Source: Verticillium longisporum
Taxonomy: Eukaryota > Ascomycota > Sordariomycetes > Glomerellales > Plectosphaerellaceae
Direction: 5' to 3'
NCBI GenBank assembly: GCA_019188255.1
Contig: JAETXT010000003.1
Coordinates: forward strand, 3,472,001-3,536,000
Length of the DNA: 64,000 nt
Part shown: in pieces, positions 9,742 through 21,896 of the stretch
How positions within the stretch are numbered: position 1 is the stretch's first letter
Layout: the number at the start of each line of letters is the position of its first letter
Notes under the pieces: generated by a model
The model's input: only the letters and a program-made list of their open reading frames with translations
What the model was told of the DNA's origin: nothing
Database searches by the model: none
Position numbers and translations under genes: made by a program

Positions 9742-11829
9742 AGCCCCAAGTTAAGCAGGGATCACTCACTTTCCCTGATAATAGTTTTGTCCATCAATCT
9801 ACTCAGTCGAGCCATCTCCATGACCTTTGCGAGCCATTCACCATGAGCGATGTTTCCTGCTGACTGGGCCAGATGGTTTCCAGCCTTGGAGAAGAAGGAA
9901 AAAGAGCACGAAAGGTGTGCAGGCTTCAGAAAATATTGCCCTCAAACGTACAACTCGTCACTGTGACCCTTCTCAACACCTATTCGGTATCACGAGGCGG
10001 GTTTGGCGCAATAGCAGGGTGCGCCTGCGCCCTTGACTCTTCTGAATGCACCCATAACGCCACTCTTGATGTATCCATAACGTCCCTTGGAGAAAACCTA
10101 TCACGCTTGAAGACTTCAAGCCTGGCAAGAACCATACCGACGCAAGAGTGAATGATGAATCCCAGTGGCGGAGAGGAAGATCAACTTTTCGGCCGATGCC
10201 TTTGGACAGATTCTCTGGCTTCCTTCGTCTGTAAAGGCGCTATCTGCACCCATCTCCTGAAGTACCCTTTTCCTCCATCCTTTCTACATACACACATGCA
10301 GGCATTGCTGCTGACACAACCCCTTCCTCAACCCCTCATGTGTACTCTTCTCGGATGGAGGTTGACTCTGCTGCTGCTCCTCGGATGTGCAGCGTGACCA
10401 ATCCCGAGACTTCTTTTAAGCTCTGCGCGGACATTCTGACCGCGAGTTTATCCAGACTCAGGTTCATCATCGCAAGTAACGCCGTCCTCGAAATAAGGGA
10501 AAGAAGAACATCCGTAACAGCTGCAATGAGTCTCGTACAGATGATAACAAGAGCTGTGCTGCTCTCAACAACTGGGGCAAGAACGCTCCCCGGGTAGGCC
10601 ACGGCAAGGAGCTCGTCCCTGAGGAGCTGGTCCGCTAGGTATTTCATATGAGGGCTCTTCTCGTTGCTCTCTAAGCATATCTCCCAGGATCTTATGAGTC
10701 GATGAAGTAAGATGAAAAGATCAAACACAGGATGCACAGCTCTGGGGATATGGACGTTTTCTGGCGCGTACCCCTGCCAGAAGGATGCCGTCTAGAGCCA
10801 GCCGTGATCAGGACGACCACCTCTGATAATCTTTCCAGCGTCACTCGCATTACCCGCTGTCTTCGACATAAGCCGTTGACCAAACGGATTTCCATCGCCA
10901 GAAGTCACTGATAACGACCATGCTGCCCGATTTTCTACTGCTAACTATGACAAACAAATCTCATACGCAACCAGATCACGTTCTGTCACTGGGGTAAGCA
11001 TGATCGGCGATACACAGAACAACAACACATAATGGGATTCGGGATGAAGTTTGGTCTCGACGAACCTGGCCAAATGGCTCTTCTCCTTGCACCACAGACA
11101 AATAGGGCGCTCGGTGCAGTTTCGGATGAATATGCCACTTGGCATAAATCACAGAGAACAATGACCAACCCCCCCTGGGTACATACAGTAGAGGGCGGTG
11201 GAGGAGGTTGATGAAGTCGGACTCTACGCCTGCGCGTTGGTGTCACCTAGGGACTGGCAGAGGAGGAGAGGGGTGATCGTTTCTCGTCAAAGGAGATAGG
11301 GACTTTGACAAGTAAATAAGTGAGATAGAATCACCTGCATCTTGTGAGACAGATGGCGCTGCTGAGATGGTGACTTCGCTGAGGCCTCCTTCTTGGGATC
11401 TGGCGGGGTCGCGTCTTGCCTCCATGTCGTCACTTCAGTACCCCTGGCCGCTGGACCCTGAAAGTTGTGGAAGGCGCTGGGGTCCGGCACTTGGACGCCT
11501 TATGTAATCGGGGGTCTTGCCCAGTTACAGCCAGCAACAGCACCCGGCCTATTCGGGTTCGTCGCGGCTGCCCGAACAGCCTCAGCTGAGGGAGGGGGGG
11601 TCAGCGCGGGTAGTCGCAATGCGAACGCGAGCCCCTCCTCCCACCCCCCCCCTCAAACTGAGGGCCGCAACTCGACTGGGACTGCCTCGTTGAAGACTTG
11701 TTGGAGCCGCACTGCGCCCTACACCAATTCATTACCCATAAGCAACCTGCCCTGCCGGCACCGCAACCCTCCCCTCCAATTGATACGCTGCAAAATCTTG
11801 AGCCTCGTGTCGCGACCCCACGCTTCCCC
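9742..11829. other. Gap with no confidently recognised gene
   Basis: Normal base composition returns right after the LTR. Several short open frames occur on both strands, but none could be tied to a family, apart from a coding-like stretch on the minus strand listed separately. Pro-, Ser- and Arg-rich frames at 11240-11830 look like GC-biased noise. A degraded or multi-exon gene on the minus strand between 10340 and 11490 cannot be excluded. Confidence 0.5.
10336..10800 (-). CDS. Unrecognised coding-like frame, possibly one exon of a larger gene
   Basis: An open minus-strand frame of about 150 codons ends at 10336. It has a hydrophobic/charged pattern typical of a helical protein (for example HPVFDLFILLHRLIRSWE and KYLADQLLRDELLAVAYPG). 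The frame stays open upstream to about 10797, where a CTCTAG could serve as a 3' splice site. Upstream exons were not resolved. The pattern could fit the C-terminal part of a fungal regulator, but no diagnostic motif is visible, so no function is assigned. It may be a decayed gene at the edge of the transposon island. Confidence 0.3.
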
Positions 11830-13025
11830 ATGTCACAAGAGCCAGTGGAAGAGGTGGACGGGGAGGACAGGAAACGAGACAAGGTCGCTGAGTTTCTGTG
11901 AGCGCGAAACCCTCAATTCCCCTGGCCACACCCCGCAACCCCCGCCATAACGTCCCGTTCAGCACATCGTCGTGCCGTTTGCGGCGAGCACGAATCACCC
12001 TGGATCTGCGTACTGACGCGACAAAACAGCAAGAAGAACCTGACCAAGGGCGAGCTAGCACTGAAGCGCGCCGCCGGCCTCGGCCAGCAGCCCAATGTCG
12101 TGCCTGTCACGGAACCTCGCGTCGACGGCGAACCGCGTCCCGTGGAGGTAGCATGGCACCCCGTCGGCGGGTTCGCCGGCAAGTGGTTCGCCGAGGACAC
12201 GGGCTTGGGCAAGATGATCACGGACAGGATCAACTCGTACCCGGATCCCACGCAGCACTGGGCCGTACTCGTCGGCGACTTTGCGCATCAGCTGTGGATG
12301 GTGAGTTTAAGGGGCGGCCTCGTTCCATCTCCGTCACCCGAGGCTCGGTCGTTTCGCTGACGCAGTGTAGGATGAGAATTTCCATGTCATTTACACGAAT
12401 GAAAAAGTCACCAGGGAGGGGTGGCGCACATTCAAAGTCGGCCAGACACGCTTCAACGACGACGCTGTCCGCCGCGCCGGTGAGTCCTTTTTGCCCATCG
12501 TGATTGTGACGGCGAGTGAAACATCAGCTCACGGACCCTCCAGGCGAGTCGGTCATCCAGAGCATCAGGAACAGACAGCCACGGTATAATCTCATCACGA
12601 ACAACTGCCAGACCTACGCTCTCGAGCTGCTCGACGCCATCAAGGTCAGCGGCAGCAAGGAGTTCGGCACCACGCTAGCCGTCTACGACCGGCTCTTCGG
12701 CGAAGGCGCCGTCAAGGACCTGTTCATCCAGGAGCAGCCGCCGCCAGCTCAGATTGAGGGCATGCCGCCACCGCCCCAGCGGACCGATACCGTCTCGCTC
12801 GCGCAGCAGGTCATGAACGACAACACGAATCAGCTGGACACGAAGCAGGAGATGGACAGGCTCGACATGCAGCGCGATGGCACTCAGAGCCCGGATTATG
12901 TCAACGACAGCGCGAGCGGCTCTCGGGAAATCCTTGACGATGGCGACCCAAAGAAAAAGAAGAAGAAGAAGAAGAAGACGAATTCTTTCCTGTCACGATT
13001 CATGCCAGGCAAGTCGAGCGACTAA
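11830..13025 (+). CDS. Permuted papain-fold (LRAT/NlpC-like) hypothetical protein with poly-Lys tail
   Basis: Four exons fit: 11830-11897, 12030-12300, 12371-12479 and 12544-13025, giving 309 residues with GT-AG introns and CTGAC-type branch points. A conserved His in QHWAVLVGDFAHQLW is followed about 70 residues later by Cys in NNCQTYALELLDAI. That His-then-Cys order is the circularly permuted papain arrangement seen in LRAT and some NlpC/P60 proteins, suggesting an acyltransferase or thiol hydrolase, but this is inference. The C-terminal third is low complexity and ends in nine lysines followed by a short hydrophobic/basic stretch that could contact a membrane. The exon-4 acceptor at 12543 was chosen because it keeps the frame. 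It is the first well-supported gene beyond the transposon island. Confidence 0.72.
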
Positions 13026-13312
13026 TGGTGTGTGGGTAGAGGTGCATGTTCGAGGCGACGCGGAGCTCTTCCTTTTTTCTTTTGGGTACATTTGACGATT
13101 TGCCATATTCACGAGACTACAGATGCTGGGCTCAATTTCCGCTTAGAATTCCAATTTTGCTTCATTATGTTCACAACTGGGCGATACATGCCCATGCTCA
13201 ATATATACAGCATGAATAGCCTCTACTTGCTGGCTTCACTTTTTGGCACACTTAGTCTGGCCTCGCAAGGAAGCCGCGGCAATCCAGCTTCTCGTTTTAT
13301 CGAATCACATCT

Positions 13313-14906
13313 CTACCACGGCCGACCAGGCAGCTCCGCCAGAGGCGACGTGCACTTGGCCTTGAGCGCGGCCTTGCCCTCGTCGCTCGTCGCCGAGACG
13401 CACGGGGCGCCAACACCGTCCTTGATGCCGTCGCACAGGATGACGGGCGGGCCGCCGCAGGGGCTCTGGACGTTGAAGTCCTTGAAGCGAATGTTCTCGC
13501 ACACGGCGTTGGGGCTCGAGCTGCACGTCAGGCGGGCGACGGCGCGGCCGTACTTGCCGCTCGTGGTGCCGGTGAAGTTCTCAAAGAGCACGTTGGAGAT
13601 GTCGACCTTGGAGGGGAACTGCGCGCACGTCGTCGAGTTGATCTGGAAGTAGCAGCTGTCGAGGAAGGCGGCGTACTCGTTGTTGGCGTTCCAGAAGTTG
13701 CGGAACGTCACGTTGTTGATGAAGCCGTAGCCGGCCTTTTCACCGGCCCACGACTTGAGGCGGGCGCTGTGCTGCGCTGGGTGTTAGCAGGTGACTCACA
13801 TGAGAGGGGGAACAGCGGACGTGGATTTACCTGGCCGTTGAGCATCCAGACGTTCTCAATGACAACGTCCTGGATGAAGGACTTTTCGCCCTGGTACTGG
13901 CCGATGGAGCCCATGGACTGCCCGTGGGTGCCTGGAGATGGTGTCAGTCAGCTTCATATTGACGTGCCATGACCAGCTATCATTGCTTCTTCTTACCGTT
14001 GCAGTACATGGTGTCGACGTGAATGTCAGTGGCGTTCGACTTGGGCGAGAAGCAGTCATCGCCAATGTTGACCCAGGCCCTCTCGACGCGGACCTTCTCG
14101 ACGTTCAGGGAGTCGAAGAAGTCGGTGTTCTTGGGGAGAGCAGTGGCGTTGTTGGACTCGGCCGTGCAGGCAACGTCCTTGAACGAGATATCCTTGGCTA
14201 CAGGGAAGAAGAAAAAAAAAGGACAAGAGTCAGCAAGATGACTCTCCTCGTATCGGAACCACCCCCGAGTCAGCGAACGGAGAAACTTACAGGTGACGAC
14301 GAACGTGGTCCAGCAGGGCGAGTCCTTGAAGTGGATGCCCTCGACGTGCAGGCCCGTGGCGTTCTCGGCGTAGAACAGAATGGGACGGAGGTAGGCGTTG
14401 GCGGGGTCGAGGATCTCGAGGCCGGAGAACTCGTTCCACCACCGCTGGCCGTTGCCGTTGAGGACGCCCTCGCCGTAGATCTTGACGTCCTTGCCGCCCC
14501 ACTTCCAGAACATGATGCTGTTCTGGAAGGGGTGGCGGAACGAGTTGGCCTGCCAGAAGGGCGTGTCGTTGGTGAACTTGATCTCGCCGTCGAGGCGCAC
14601 GTGGACGTTGTTGAGGAACGTCAGGTCGAGGGGCTTGCCAATGACAAAGGTCTCGCCCTTGGGCAGGTAGAGGGTGCCGCCGTGGTTGGCGTCGTGGAGG
14701 CCCTTGAGGAAGGCGTCGGCCACGTCGTCCGTGTCGTTCTTGGAGGCGCGGATCTTGATCGTCTTGCGGTTGCAGGTGGCGCCGCGGCGCTGGTACGGGT
14801 GCTTGACCCTGAACTCCTCGAGGGAGCGGGGGACCCCGGCGGGGATCTCGAGGGCCAGGACGGCCACGACCCCGGAGAGGGCCGTCAGGAGGGAGGAGAT
14901 TCTCAT
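13313..14906 (-). CDS. Secreted GH28 exo-polygalacturonase-like enzyme
   Basis: Four exons (14291-14906, 13997-14197, 13831-13931, 13313-13771) give 458 residues with a signal peptide of about 19 residues. GH28 enzymes form a right-handed beta-helix and hydrolyse alpha-1,4-galacturonosyl links in pectin. The four active-site segments are present in order: NTD (KNTDFFDS), DD (NIGDDCFSPK), the His segment (GTHGQSMGSIGQY) and RLK (ARLKSW). Flanking residues deviate from the common NTDGFD and GHGISIGS, which resembles exo-acting members rather than endo-polygalacturonases. Several N-glycosylation sequons are present. The exact type (exo-polygalacturonase or exo-rhamnogalacturonase) cannot be fixed from sequence alone. 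The gene stands alone between large intergenic stretches, which suggests individual regulation. Confidence 0.88.
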
Positions 14907-16922
14907 CGTGGGATCTGGAGCACTTTTGGGTTTGCGAGATTGGACCTGAGGGTGAAGATCTGGTGGGAGGTCTCAGAAGCGTGCCGAAGCCGAGCGCCTT
15001 TATACATTGTCCACACCTCGACGTCACCTCCCCTGAGGAGGGAGCTGGGCATCTCGGTAGCTTCCTGGCTGCCTCACCTTTCTGATCTCAGGCACGAGAA
15101 CCCCTCGCGCGCCGCGTTTCGGGGTTTGATTTCTCCTCCTGCCTCGGGTGCTTATTTCCCCCGGGCTCGTCTCCGCCATGGTCCCCCGCCAGCGGCCCCA
15201 GATTCCCCTCACAGATGACGCCTGGTCGGAGGAGACTAGGACGTCAGGCTTTGCCAGGACCCAGGCTGGAGAGGGCCTCTCGCAGTCTGCCACACGGAAC
15301 TCGGCACCGCAGGATGGGGGCGTGAGAATGGGCAAGCCGCTCGAGATGGCAGCCTCGTCTCCCAAAGCAAGACGAACAAGAGCTCGTCGAAAGAGGAGCC
15401 CTGCCTCGGCGGCGGCAGCTCCGGGCATTGCTGTGCATTTAGCTGTGCCGGATAGCCGTTCAGGGGAACCGATCCTTCTCCACGCCAAGCACGATCATTG
15501 ATGGAAATCCATCATGGCTCGCCACGCGCCGCCTCTCCAACGTGCGGGCTGGTGTGGGGAGGGAGCTGCAGCGGCTCGAGGGGGGCCAGGGCTGATCTAG
15601 ACGACCCACATCACGGCTTTCCATTCATGGGAAATTGTTCCCTAGGGGTGCCTAGGAGGGGGTGGGGGGGTATCCCGATGTGTTCCCCCTCTGGGGGTCA
15701 TTTGGGGAACTGATCCCCGGGGCTAGATCGCCGTTTGGTGGTTGTGCGGGGGGAGGCCTCGAGATATGCTTGTTTTTTGTCTTTTGCCTTTTTCCTGCTG
15801 GCTGCAGGGGCGTGGCCTGGTCTCGAGGGCCCCCGGAGGTGGTATCGCGCGGGCTGTAAAGTGGCCAGATGCACTGCAAGCTGAAATGAGCAATCTATCT
15901 GCGGCATGGGCTGCAAAGGCTGTGAAGTGCTGTTCTCGTGCGTCTGTCAGCAAGAGATGGCTGCACTTTTGCATCTTTTCGCCAACGACGTGACCAGGTC
16001 ATCATTTGCCTGCAGCTTTTTATCGTATTGTTGTGGAAATTTGTTCGTTTCATCGTCGTATTTGTTGTCGGAAGAATTGTTGTCTGATGACCGAAGACGA
16101 GGTACCGCAAAGCAAAGCGAGGAACCAGGAACCACGAGTGACGCTTACTTTGAGATGGGAACCAGTGAGGGCCTTTGTAATAGACCGTCCGCCCCAGAAG
16201 ATTGTATGCTTCTCGAGCCCAACGTGATGTACGTCAACTGCTAGAGGCGTCGAGAAAGCAGCGAACAGCCAAAGAGGCGATGAGATTCAACAAACCTTCA
16301 CATCAGACGGATCAATCTTCAATCATTGTATGTCAATCATTCCTGACGTTCCAAGTGAGCCGCATCGAGCCCAGGAGGGCGGGCACAGGCTGAGCCGCAG
16401 GCTTGGAGGATCTCTTGGCATACCGCCAAGCGAATTGACATGTCTTGGCCCGATGCAGGGTGTTCGCCATGACGTCGATTTGAGCCGGGCTGCTGTATGA
16501 GACCACCGCAGATCGTTTGGAGATAGTCAGCTGCGTTGCATTTCGGTGTTTCGATCGAGTTGAGGTCTGGAGGCCGGTTGGTGTCGCAATTCGTCTCGTG
16601 CCTGGTCGTTGAGGTCCGAGATCGTCGGTTGACGAGGCACGCAGGAGGGAACTTCAGCGGTATTCAGCAGACGACCAGCGAGGTATTCATTCATTTTATC
16701 TCAAGATCTGGGCAGATTTTATAGAAATTAGTTCTCGGCAGGTTCTAACGAAATGGACTCATAGCCTAGGTTCATAACCGGAGGTATCATACGTGAGACT
16801 CCAAAAAAGAGGGAAAGAAAAGAGAAAAGCAAACTGGCCTCCAGAACTCATCGCAGTCTTGCACAACATTATTCAATCCCATTATCTCATAGTATCTCAC
16901 GACCATATCCATCCTCATACCA
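14907..16922. other. Intergenic region, no gene seen
   Basis: Two kilobases between the GH28 and C2 genes, both on the minus strand. The part next to 14906 is the GH28 promoter side. GC-rich open frames at 15020-15500 on both strands have no recognisable domain and look like chance. A G-rich stretch lies around 15655-15730. Nothing else is supported. Confidence 0.55.
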
Positions 16923-18895
16923 TCACGAACTGAACGAGCCCCCGCTCGAGCTGGGACTCCGCATGCGCACAATCCTGACGCCTCCGGGCCGGTTATGCTT
17001 CACGTCAGCCTGATTCTGCTTCAGGCGCGCGAGCTCCTCGTCCCCGACAGCCATGGTGCGAATATTGAGCCCCGGGAAATTCTGCCGCAGATACGCCGCA
17101 AAGATGGGCAGGATCGACTTGTCCGGCCGGTAGGTGCCCGACTCGTTGTCGATGATGAGCTGGTAGTATGACGGGCTGTTGGACGGTGTCGCGTCGAGGT
17201 GTTCGCGGAAGTTGCCCGAGATGGCGAGGTTGGCGAATCGCGCCCTGCCGCGGTCCTCGTCGGCGGCGGCGGAGGAGGAGGAGAATGTGGAGGACGGCAT
17301 GTGGGGGCGCTCGAGGCGCTGGATGAAGAACTCGCCGGCGCAGGCGACGTAGCGCGCGACGTCGCTGTGCATGGTGTGCTTGCTCAGCAGGGCGATGCTG
17401 AACTCCTTGCCCGTCTCGGTGAAGCGGAAGCGGCCGTCGAGGGTCAGGACGTAGGTGAAGATGCGGCCGCCGTCGCCGTAGTGGGCGAGGCGCAGGAACT
17501 CGGTCGACGCCTCGACGGTGCAGGGCGTGAGGGGCGTGATCTCGGGCGTGACCTTGTGGCGGTACACGCGCCTGTGCTGCTTGTGCAGCGCGCGGCTGAG
17601 GATGCGGCCGCGGAGGCCCTTGGACGTGAACATGGAGCCGATGATGTGGCGGAACTCGACGTAGCGGTGGTACAGCTCGGGCGGCACCGGGCCGGCGAGC
17701 TGCATCTCGCTTGACTGGAAGCTGTGCCAGCGTCAGAAGTGGATTCGTAGGGTCACTCCTCTTGCAAGGGGGTTACAGGGACTCACTCATATCTCTGTGC
17801 GTGCTTGACGTGGTGGCACCCTTCCTCCACGTCTGCATACTCATAATCGTCGTCTGCGTTGACATTGACACGCGTCCCCGTCAACAGCCCAATCGTCGGA
17901 CTGAAGTGCTTGATCGACATGGACGGCCCGACGGTGTAGATCTGCGCATGCGGCGGCGGCGACACGCCGAGCACCTGCATGCTCACCCACAAGCTGGGCG
18001 TGTAGTGGTCGTGACCGCTGTACAGGGCGCGAACGAGGTAGACGCCCTTGTGTGCCGACCGTTTCCTGACCTTGTACTCCTTGCCCGGCGGCGGAACACC
18101 TTCCCAGTCCTCGCTGATGCTGTCGACCTCGATGGTGACGTTGCCGAGCCGGTCGTCCGAGTCGGGGTAGTCCTCGTCGTAGATGCGACATTTCAGCGTG
18201 AACCCACTCGCCGGGACATTGGCGACGATCCATTCCTCCTCCCAGACAGGCTTCGTCGTCCGTCGAATGGTGCGCGACCGCCACGTGAGATCCGGGTCCT
18301 CCTCATGCCGCGTGACGAGCGGCGTCTTCAACGTGGCGTGGACAAAGGGATCCGACGACCACGTCGACAGGTCGGCGACGGGCAGGTGCTCGGCGCGGTG
18401 GAAGATGAACCTGACGGTGAAGCCCGGCGGCGCGTCGGGCAGCTTGGTCCTGTCGAGGCCGCCGGGCAGCTTGGCGACGGCCTTGTGCTTGATCGTCTTG
18501 GCCTTCCGGATGGCCTTGTCCTTGAGGTTGAGGCTGCCGTTGTCGGAGGAGGAGCTCGTCAGGGACGACGCCGACGAGCTCGTCCTGCGCCTGTGTTTCG
18601 ACTTGGACTTCAAGCGCCCGCTGCGACCGACGCGATGCGTCTCATGCACATGCTCATGCGCATCGTGGGGTGAATCATGTCTCTCTGGTGTCTCGGTCAG
18701 CTGCCTGGTCGCTCTTCACAGCATTTGTTTTTCTGTCTTTCTTGCTGGACAGATTGACAGGGGGAGGGTGTCAGGGTCCTGACCAGTCTGTTCGAGGGGC
18801 AGCTCCTCCGACGGCTGCGAAGCCGCTGTCGCAGGATTGTCCCGAGGTGACGTCGTCTGCATGGCAAAGGCGATGGGGTTCTCACCAGCCACCAT
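16923..18895 (-). CDS. C2-domain protein, fungal-specific
   Basis: Two exons are firm (17787-18684 and 16923-17721, intron 17722-17786). A first exon at 18784-18895 starting MVAGENPIAF is inferred, because the C2 frame lacks its own ATG. An intron of 99 bp with donor GTCAGG and a good CTGACC branch point would join them in frame, for 602 residues. A Ser/Lys-rich head is followed by one C2 domain with Asp-rich loops (WSSDPFVHATL and YDEDYPDSDDRLG), the kind that binds Ca2+ and membranes. The rest is an alpha/beta region with no recognised family and a Ser-rich C-terminus. Its role is unknown; membrane-associated signalling or trafficking is plausible. Confidence 0.75.
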
Positions 18896-21256
18896 GGTAA
18901 GACTCCGTGAGATCCGAAAAAGTGCCGCGTTTCGCTCGTGAAGTGCTCTGGTCAAACAGTGCCAGTGCCCGGAACCGCGCTCCCTGTCTGTAGATTCATG
19001 CTCCCGAGATATCGTCTTGGCATCCGGGATGCAGTGGAGATAAAAAGTGCCTCCCGTTCGAGGTCATGAGTCGGTCGTTGATGGAAATGGAGGTCCAAGG
19101 GCTGAAGAGAGAGGCTGGGGCACAGACGAGGGGAGGGGGTGGTAGGAAAAGGCGTAAGGCGTCAGCCGCAATAGAACAGATACACACACGTGGTACCGCC
19201 GAATGCAGAGCGAAGGCAGTAGCTGCCTGGGCTAGACGCGTGCGGCGTGAACATGTAAAGCTGTGCTGGGAGCGCGACTCGTCATTCGACAGCGCCACGA
19301 AGGGGGGTCGCTTTGCCGCTACTCGACTTGTTCGGCACTTCGGCATTGTCTGATATGAGCTAGACGCGTCAAAAGTGAGTTTGGCTTCGTTCTAAAAAGT
19401 TCGTGCGGAAGCTCTGTCGCCTCAGCCACAGGCGCGGCTATTGATTTGGCTTGCATGCGGAGGGCTTTTTTGCCATGTCTCGGCAGTCGTGAGTGGATTG
19501 ATCAGGGTCAGCCTTGGGAGTGGAGGGAGGTGAACATCTCGACGGTCATCGTGGCCTATTTGATCTATTCAGAGGCCTCCGTTGTGGTTGAGCTTTGCTC
19601 CTCGTCTCTCGTATTCCGGAAAGTAGTTGCCGTGGTGCTCCACGATGCTGGCAAGCGACACATGGTGCACGAGGTCTGAGCACACCATCTTCAGTACAAG
19701 GGCAGACATTCCTGCCAGGAAACGGGCACATGCAAGTCAGTGCTGTTGACTACGGACTGCTCAATCTTCGTACGCTAATCGGCATCACCCCCATCTGGCC
19801 GCCGCGAACAATGTCATGATAGGCAGCATACCAGGTGGTCAGAGCTGGCGGCGTTGTCAATGGCTGCAGTCTGCGGATGCTCGTTGACACGTACCTGCAA
19901 TCGTTGGACCGGGAAACTTGCTCAATGGGCTGAAATAGACGCGACGTATGGCTACGACTGCGCAGTAGAGGACGACGAGTCCTGAGAGCAAGAGGTAGCT
20001 GACCATACTGCATCAGTGTCTAGCCATTCTCTGCGGATAACGGACAACGTCCAGGCATCGCGAAGCGGAAAGGCCTCGATTTATGGACGGCATTCTGAAT
20101 CCTTCAACATGTCTGCCACAGGAAGGAGTCCGAGTGGCCCAATGATAGTGTCTTAATCATAGCAATTCCAATCCCTCAAAGGCTGCTCGAAAATGCTTGA
20201 AAGTCGGGCGTTTGGTTGAAGGTGCATCGACCATGTGGGAGGAGACGCTAAAAAGTGACGTAAGCAACATCCTTCTCGCGATGCTTGTCCAAGGGAAGAG
20301 GTACCGATGGCCACGATTTTACCTACCAGGTAGGTCCGATGTTTACAGAAGGAACCTGTTGCAGACAACATTGTTGAGCCAGATTTTTCCGCCTCTTCAT
20401 CGTCGACAACAATGTGCTTCGAATGCGTTGTGTTAGGGTGCTCTTGTGGGAGATGTTCTGCAGCAGTGTCGCTCCATGCTCCTGCTCCTGCTCCTGCTCC
20501 TGCCTGTGAATATTGGAATTTCATGGGCGCTAGCTTTTCACATAATGGCCCGACGAACAAAGATATGAATAATTACCCCACATAATGCACGAACGCTCTT
20601 CTTGGTCGCGTAGGTAGTTGCTTATAGCTCTCTGGCTTTCTGAGAGGCCGTTGATCACGACGGGTCCTCAACCACTAAGGTGAAGAGAAACAACCGTAAG
20701 TACACTGCCATAGAAAGGCTAGGGCAAGACGAGGGCACGACAGCGAGAAGATCGAGGACGCGAGGAACATCTGGAACAGAGAATTCGACTCTTTTCGAGC
20801 CTGCATCATTGGCCGAGGCCCGCGCGTGGCTGATGCAGAGACCTTGGTTGTGTCGAGTTGCTGGACGTGTGTCGAGGGTGACGTCAAGGCCGCACAACAC
20901 GGCGAGTGGGCCAATGACGTGCCTAACACCCATCCCCAGCCAGCTCACCACCCTGTTTTCCAACTTCACGGCGACAGGACGGTGAGATCATACGGGGAGC
21001 AGGCATCTTTAAGGGAGATGGAGCCCGGGAGGGGGCCCCGGGAGGCTACATTCTGTTGCTTCTCGCTCTCTTTGAAAGAACTGCTATTTTCCGTCAACCA
21101 TCACGTCGCTTCATTCATCCCCGCTACATCGACCCTTCTCAAGCTCCGATCCGAGCTACCTACCTCGAACGCAGAGGACCCCTAAACCCTCTAAAGACCC
21201 CTGAAGCTACTCCCCCACCAACACCAACACCACTCCAGCCCCTCACAACCGCCACC
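18896..21256. other. Intergenic region with a short TGCTCC tandem repeat
   Basis: About 2.4 kb with only short, unconvincing open frames. A run of CTCCTG units lies near 20478-20505. The 200 bp before 21257 is pyrimidine-rich and probably holds the promoter and leader of the SnoaL-like gene. No RNA gene was recognised. Confidence 0.5.
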
Positions 21257-21679
21257 ATGTCCAAGCCCAACAACATCTACCACCGCAACCGCGACGACAC
21301 CATCGAGGCCACGACCCTCCTGTGGCGCGCCCTCTGCGACTCGAACCCGAAAAAGTCCCTCAAGAAGTACCTCGCCGACGACGCCATCCTCGTCCAGGCC
21401 GACGGCACCCTCGTCTCCAAGGACACGGAGCCCTCGCTCGAGGAGTACCTCGAGGACATGGAGCCCTGGACCGCCTACCGCATGCAGGACGCCGACGACG
21501 CCGACTTTGTCGAGGTTGACATGATGTCCACGTCGCTGACCTACCGCGTCACCGTCTGGCAGCAGATTGGCGACGCCAAGGACCGCATGAAGCCCACCGA
21601 GGCCATCTGCACCGACGTCTGGCGGCAGAACGCCGGCGGCGACTGGACCTGCTGCGTCCACCACATGGCGCCTGCCTAA
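21257..21679 (+). CDS. SnoaL/NTF2-like small protein (DUF4440 type)
   Basis: A single-exon gene of 140 residues with a strong start context (GCCACCATGTCC). The pattern of an N-terminal helix, the segment SLKKYLADDAILVQADG, a loop with SLEEYLEDMEPW, and late beta-strands ending VWRQNAGGDWTCCVHHMAP is typical of NTF2-like folds of the SnoaL/DUF4440 group. Such proteins include small isomerases, hydratases and ligand-binding domains; no catalytic assignment is possible here. An upstream in-frame ATG at 21056 would add 67 residues, but that extension looks like untranslated leader. The gene converges with the rhodopsin-domain gene, with 217 bp between their stop codons. Confidence 0.75.
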   Translation: MSKPNNIYHRNRDDTIEATTLLWRALCDSNPKKSLKKYLADDAILVQADGTLVSKDTEPSLEEYLEDMEPWTAYRMQDADDADFVEVDMMSTSLTYRVTVWQQIGDAKDRMKPTEAICTDVWRQNAGGDWTCCVHHMAPA

Positions 21680-21896
21680 GAGCAAACCGGAAAATGCTGC
21701 GTTCGTCTGGAGACTTTTTATCGTTATTATTTTGGCTTGGGGAGTTTTGTATCATTAGTTCACGAGACATGACGAGCGATGGAAGGAGGGCTTCGTGGAT
21801 GTCGTGGAGCATCGGGTTTCGGCGTTGGATTAGGACTGAATTGAACCCTCTTGTGATCCTTCGTTTGACGTCTCTCCTTCTCTTTCCTTGTTGCCA

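Noticed and set aside
13938..15218. Long plus-strand open frame of 426 codons
   Set aside because: It is antisense to the GH28 gene and consists of Val/Glu/Gly-rich sequence produced by codon bias; the minus strand has the real domains and splice sites.
15024..15501. Overlapping open frames on both strands upstream of GH28
   Set aside because: GC-rich, no recognisable domain, no splice logic and no start context; treated as chance.
17199..18673. Plus-strand open frames of 171 and 320 codons
   Set aside because: They lie opposite the C2-domain gene and show only low-complexity sequence; they are shadow frames.
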